Assembly (NCBI GenBank): GCA_016782825.1 | Contig: JADHXT010000132.1 | Location: 1 to 8,329 of the forward strand | DNA: 8,329 nt | From: Candidatus Brocadiia bacterium | Lineage (GTDB): Bacteria; Planctomycetota; PUPC01; DSUN01 | Direction: 5' to 3' | Shown: positions 6,836-8,329 of the stretch, piece by piece | How the letters are laid out: every line of letters starts with the position of its first letter | Numbering within the stretch: the first letter of the stretch is position 1 | Notes under the pieces: model-generated | Databases searched by the model: none | Told to the model about the DNA's origin: nothing | The model's input: only the letters and a program-made list of their open reading frames with translations | Program-made: the position numbers and the translations under genes

Positions 6836-6840
6836 CTCCT
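6836..6840 (-). promoter_or_regulatory. Ribosome binding site that decides the GTG start of the beta-helix gene
   Basis: On the minus strand AGGAG lies two bases past the TAG stop of the PQQ gene (6843-6845) and 7 nt before GTG 6828. It supports GTG over longer in-frame starts that would run back into the PQQ gene and place an Arg-rich stretch before the signal peptide. The closeness suggests translational coupling. Confidence 0.75.
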
Positions 6841-6842
6841 AT

Positions 6843-8329
6843 CTATTCCGCGCCGCCGAAGCAGCGGATGGTGCCGTCCTTCATGGACAGGAAGAGCTTG
6901 TTGTATGCAGCGATGAGGCCGTCGAAGACGGGCTCGCAGTCGAGCTTGTGCTCGGACAGCGTCTTGCCGTCGGCCGTCGAAAGGGTCCACAGGCACGCCG
7001 GTCGAGGGTCCGGCTTCTTGGGGTCGAGAGGGCGGCCCGTCTTCTCCTGGATAGCCACGGCATCCTGCCAGCCGGCCAGGAACAGCGTGTCACCTGCCAG
7101 GAGAGCTGCGCGGGGCTGGATGGGCTCCTCGATCGACCAGGCGTCGGCCACGGGCGTCTCGCCGCGCTTCTTGCCCTTGCCGCGCCGCGCGTCAGGCCCC
7201 GAGGCGCGAGCGACTCCGTTCTTGGTCGCAGCGATCTTCACGCCGATGGGGAAATACCGCGTCTCGTACCTGGAGTACTTCTGGTGGAGATGTCCGTCGT
7301 GGCCCTTCGGCCACAGACCCGAGGTGCGCTTGAGCCACGTGTAGGGGTTCATCACGCCGATGGCGCGGTCGGCGTCGAAGACGATGAGCTTGGCCTTCGA
7401 GGCGGCGGCCCCTCGCGCGCGGCCGAGGCGCAGCGTCTGGCGGTGAGCCCAGATGTCCTCGAGCAGGCCCGTGGAGGCGATCAGCGTGGTGAGCGGCGCG
7501 CGGCGGCGCTTCAGCTCCTTGTCGAACTGGATGTGCCGCATGCTGATCGACGAGCCGTCGGAGACCAGCACGTCGGGCAACGCGCCGTCCCCCGGCGGGC
7601 CGCGCCTGCCGAGCTCGCCCGGCGTCGTGGTCAGCGTCGCCTCATGAAGCTCCTTGCCAGAGCGCACGTCAAGACCGACGAGGCGGATCCCGCCGTCGAG
7701 GTACGACGACCGCCCTGCGGCGAAGTAGACGACGCCGTCGAGCACCAGGACGCTGCCGCTGATGGGCCAGGGCGACGCCAGCCGGCTATCCGCGACGATC
7801 CGCCGGTCGACGGGCGCGGCACGGAACCGCCAGGCGAGCGCACCGTCGGCCAGCCGCAGACAGTAGACCGAGCCGTCGCCGCAGCCAAACACACAGAGAC
7901 CCTCGTGGAGCGTCGGCGGCGAGTCGACCCGCCCGCCGGCGGCGAACTGCCAGAGGCTCTTGCCCGTCCCCGCGTCGAGGCAGTGGACGATGCAGGCGTC
8001 CTTCGAGCAGACGACGAGTTTCCCGTCTGCCGCGACGGATGCGGTCAGGGCGCCGCCGATGGGCGTCTTCCAGAGCTCCCCGAGCTCCGCGGGCACGCGG
8101 CCCGTGGTCGACCCGCTACGAGTGATGTTGCCGCGGTACGTCGGCCACTCGTCGGGTTTGGGGGGATAGATCGGCGGCTGCCAGGCGAGTGATTTGCGAT
8201 TTGCGATTTGCGATTGCCGATTGCCAGAAAGAGAGGACGCGCGCTCCGCGATGGATGTGTAGGCCGGGCCACGTTCCAGCGCGGGCGGGGCGGTTGCGGC
8301 CACGGCGTCGAGGGAGCTGGTGGGGGAGA
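6843..8329 (-). CDS. PQQ-like beta-propeller protein, C-terminal part (open at right edge)
   Basis: The frame enters from the right edge and ends at TAG 6843-6845; at least 494 residues are present. A GTG at 8303 is possible, but the frame stays open upstream and no signal peptide or ribosome site is evident, so the gene probably starts outside. Numbering from that GTG, EWPTYRGNITRSGST (52-66) is the typical opening of planctomycete-type PQQ-like proteins. Blade motifs follow: LDAGTGKSLWQF (109-120), LRLADGALAWRF (149-160), LDVRSGKELHE (211-221) and a last STADGKTLSEHKL (442-454). These form a BamB/quinoprotein-dehydrogenase-like propeller. No catalytic or haem motif (CxxCH) is visible, so PQQ binding and enzyme activity are not shown. 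Family members often have a long extra N-terminal domain, which would be off-window. Residues 27-38 are encoded by a heptamer repeat array, an odd insertion just before the propeller. The gene probably leads an operon with the beta-helix gene. Confidence 0.82.
   Translation of the reverse strand, partial: SPTSSLDAVAATAPPALERGPAYTSIAERASSLSGNRQSQIANRKSLAWQPPIYPPKPDEWPTYRGNITRSGSTTGRVPAELGELWKTPIGGALTASVAADGKLVVCSKDACIVHCLDAGTGKSLWQFAAGGRVDSPPTLHEGLCVFGCGDGSVYCLRLADGALAWRFRAAPVDRRIVADSRLASPWPISGSVLVLDGVVYFAAGRSSYLDGGIRLVGLDVRSGKELHEATLTTTPGELGRRGPPGDGALPDVLVSDGSSISMRHIQFDKELKRRRAPLTTLIASTGLLEDIWAHRQTLRLGRARGAAASKAKLIVFDADRAIGVMNPYTWLKRTSGLWPKGHDGHLHQKYSRYETRYFPIGVKIAATKNGVARASGPDARRGKGKKRGETPVADAWSIEEPIQPRAALLAGDTLFLAGWQDAVAIQEKTGRPLDPKKPDPRPACLWTLSTADGKTLSEHKLDCEPVFDGLIAAYNKLFLSMKDGTIRCFGGAE
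8191..8225. repeat. Heptamer tandem repeat array (3x GATTTGC + 2x GATTGCC)
   Basis: Read on the plus strand, five 7-bp units follow without interruption: GATTTGC at 8191, 8198 and 8205, then GATTGCC at 8212 and 8219. The two unit types differ in the last positions. On the minus strand this encodes GNRQSQIANRKS inside the PQQ-protein frame. Arrays of this GATTTGC/GATTGCC kind are common between genes in PVC-type and related genomes (from memory), so finding one within a frame is unusual. A change of one unit would shift the reading frame. Confidence 0.9.

Noticed and set aside
6829..6996. N-terminal extension of the beta-helix protein to an upstream start at 6996
   Set aside because: It would overlap the PQQ gene end and put an Arg/His-rich stretch before an evident signal peptide; AGGAG at 6836-6840 points to GTG 6828.
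4435..8192. Long plus-strand frames (4435-5697, 5755-6789, 6789-8192)
   Set aside because: Antisense shadows of the beta-helix and PQQ genes; low-complexity Val/Ala/Leu/Asp/Arg composition with no recognisable domain.
8191..8225. CRISPR-like array
   Set aside because: Units are 7 bp, contiguous and without spacers, so this is a simple tandem repeat.

Overview
The window reads as a GC-rich bacterial chromosome segment from the Planctomycetota / Verrucomicrobiota / Lentisphaerota (PVC) type of lineage. This is an inference from gene content: Tat-exported sulfatases, a large parallel beta-helix glycan-type enzyme, a PQQ-like beta-propeller protein and the tail of an alpha-2-macroglobulin-like protein. 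Two classes of short intergenic-type repeats also fit. No rRNA, tRNA, CRISPR array, transposase or phage gene was seen. Because GC content is high, nearly every real gene has long shadow frames on the opposite strand.

Layout from left to right. (1) The left edge (1-261, +) holds the last part of an alpha-2-macroglobulin-like protein ending in a double stop. (2) The 207-bp convergent gap 262-468 is dominated by a 45-bp inverted repeat with nested hairpins (302-442). (3) Sulfatase 1 (469-2340, -) has a Tat signal, an unusual C-S-V-A-R modification site and a HEAT-like C-terminal tail. (4) A 178-bp divergent control region (2341-2518) separates the two sulfatases. It has a good Shine-Dalgarno on each side, weak promoter-like boxes and a small inverted repeat at its centre. 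(5) Sulfatase 2 (2519-4339, +) has a Tat signal, a canonical C-V-P-S-R site and an extra C-terminal beta-sandwich-like domain. (6) The 71-bp convergent gap 4340-4410 holds nothing convincing. (7) A secreted right-handed beta-helix protein (4411-6828, -), possibly GH141-like, carries a C-terminal PDZ domain. (8) Fourteen bases upstream lies the C-terminal part of a PQQ-like beta-propeller protein (6843 to the right edge, -), whose frame is crossed by a perfect heptamer repeat array (8191-8225). No stretch over 300 bases lacks a gene.

How the genes may work together: both sulfatases and the beta-helix protein carry export signals, so the most economical reading is a periplasmic or surface set that desulfates and cleaves a sulfated polysaccharide. 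If the beta-helix protein is truly GH141-like, a fucose-containing sulfated glycan is a reasonable guess, but the substrate cannot be read from sequence alone. The sulfatases need a formylglycine-generating enzyme (FGE or anSME), which must be encoded outside the window. I see no defence, mobile or clearly new system. The most unusual items are the beta-helix/PDZ fusion, the non-canonical sulfatase site, the long inverted repeat and the heptamer array inside a coding frame.
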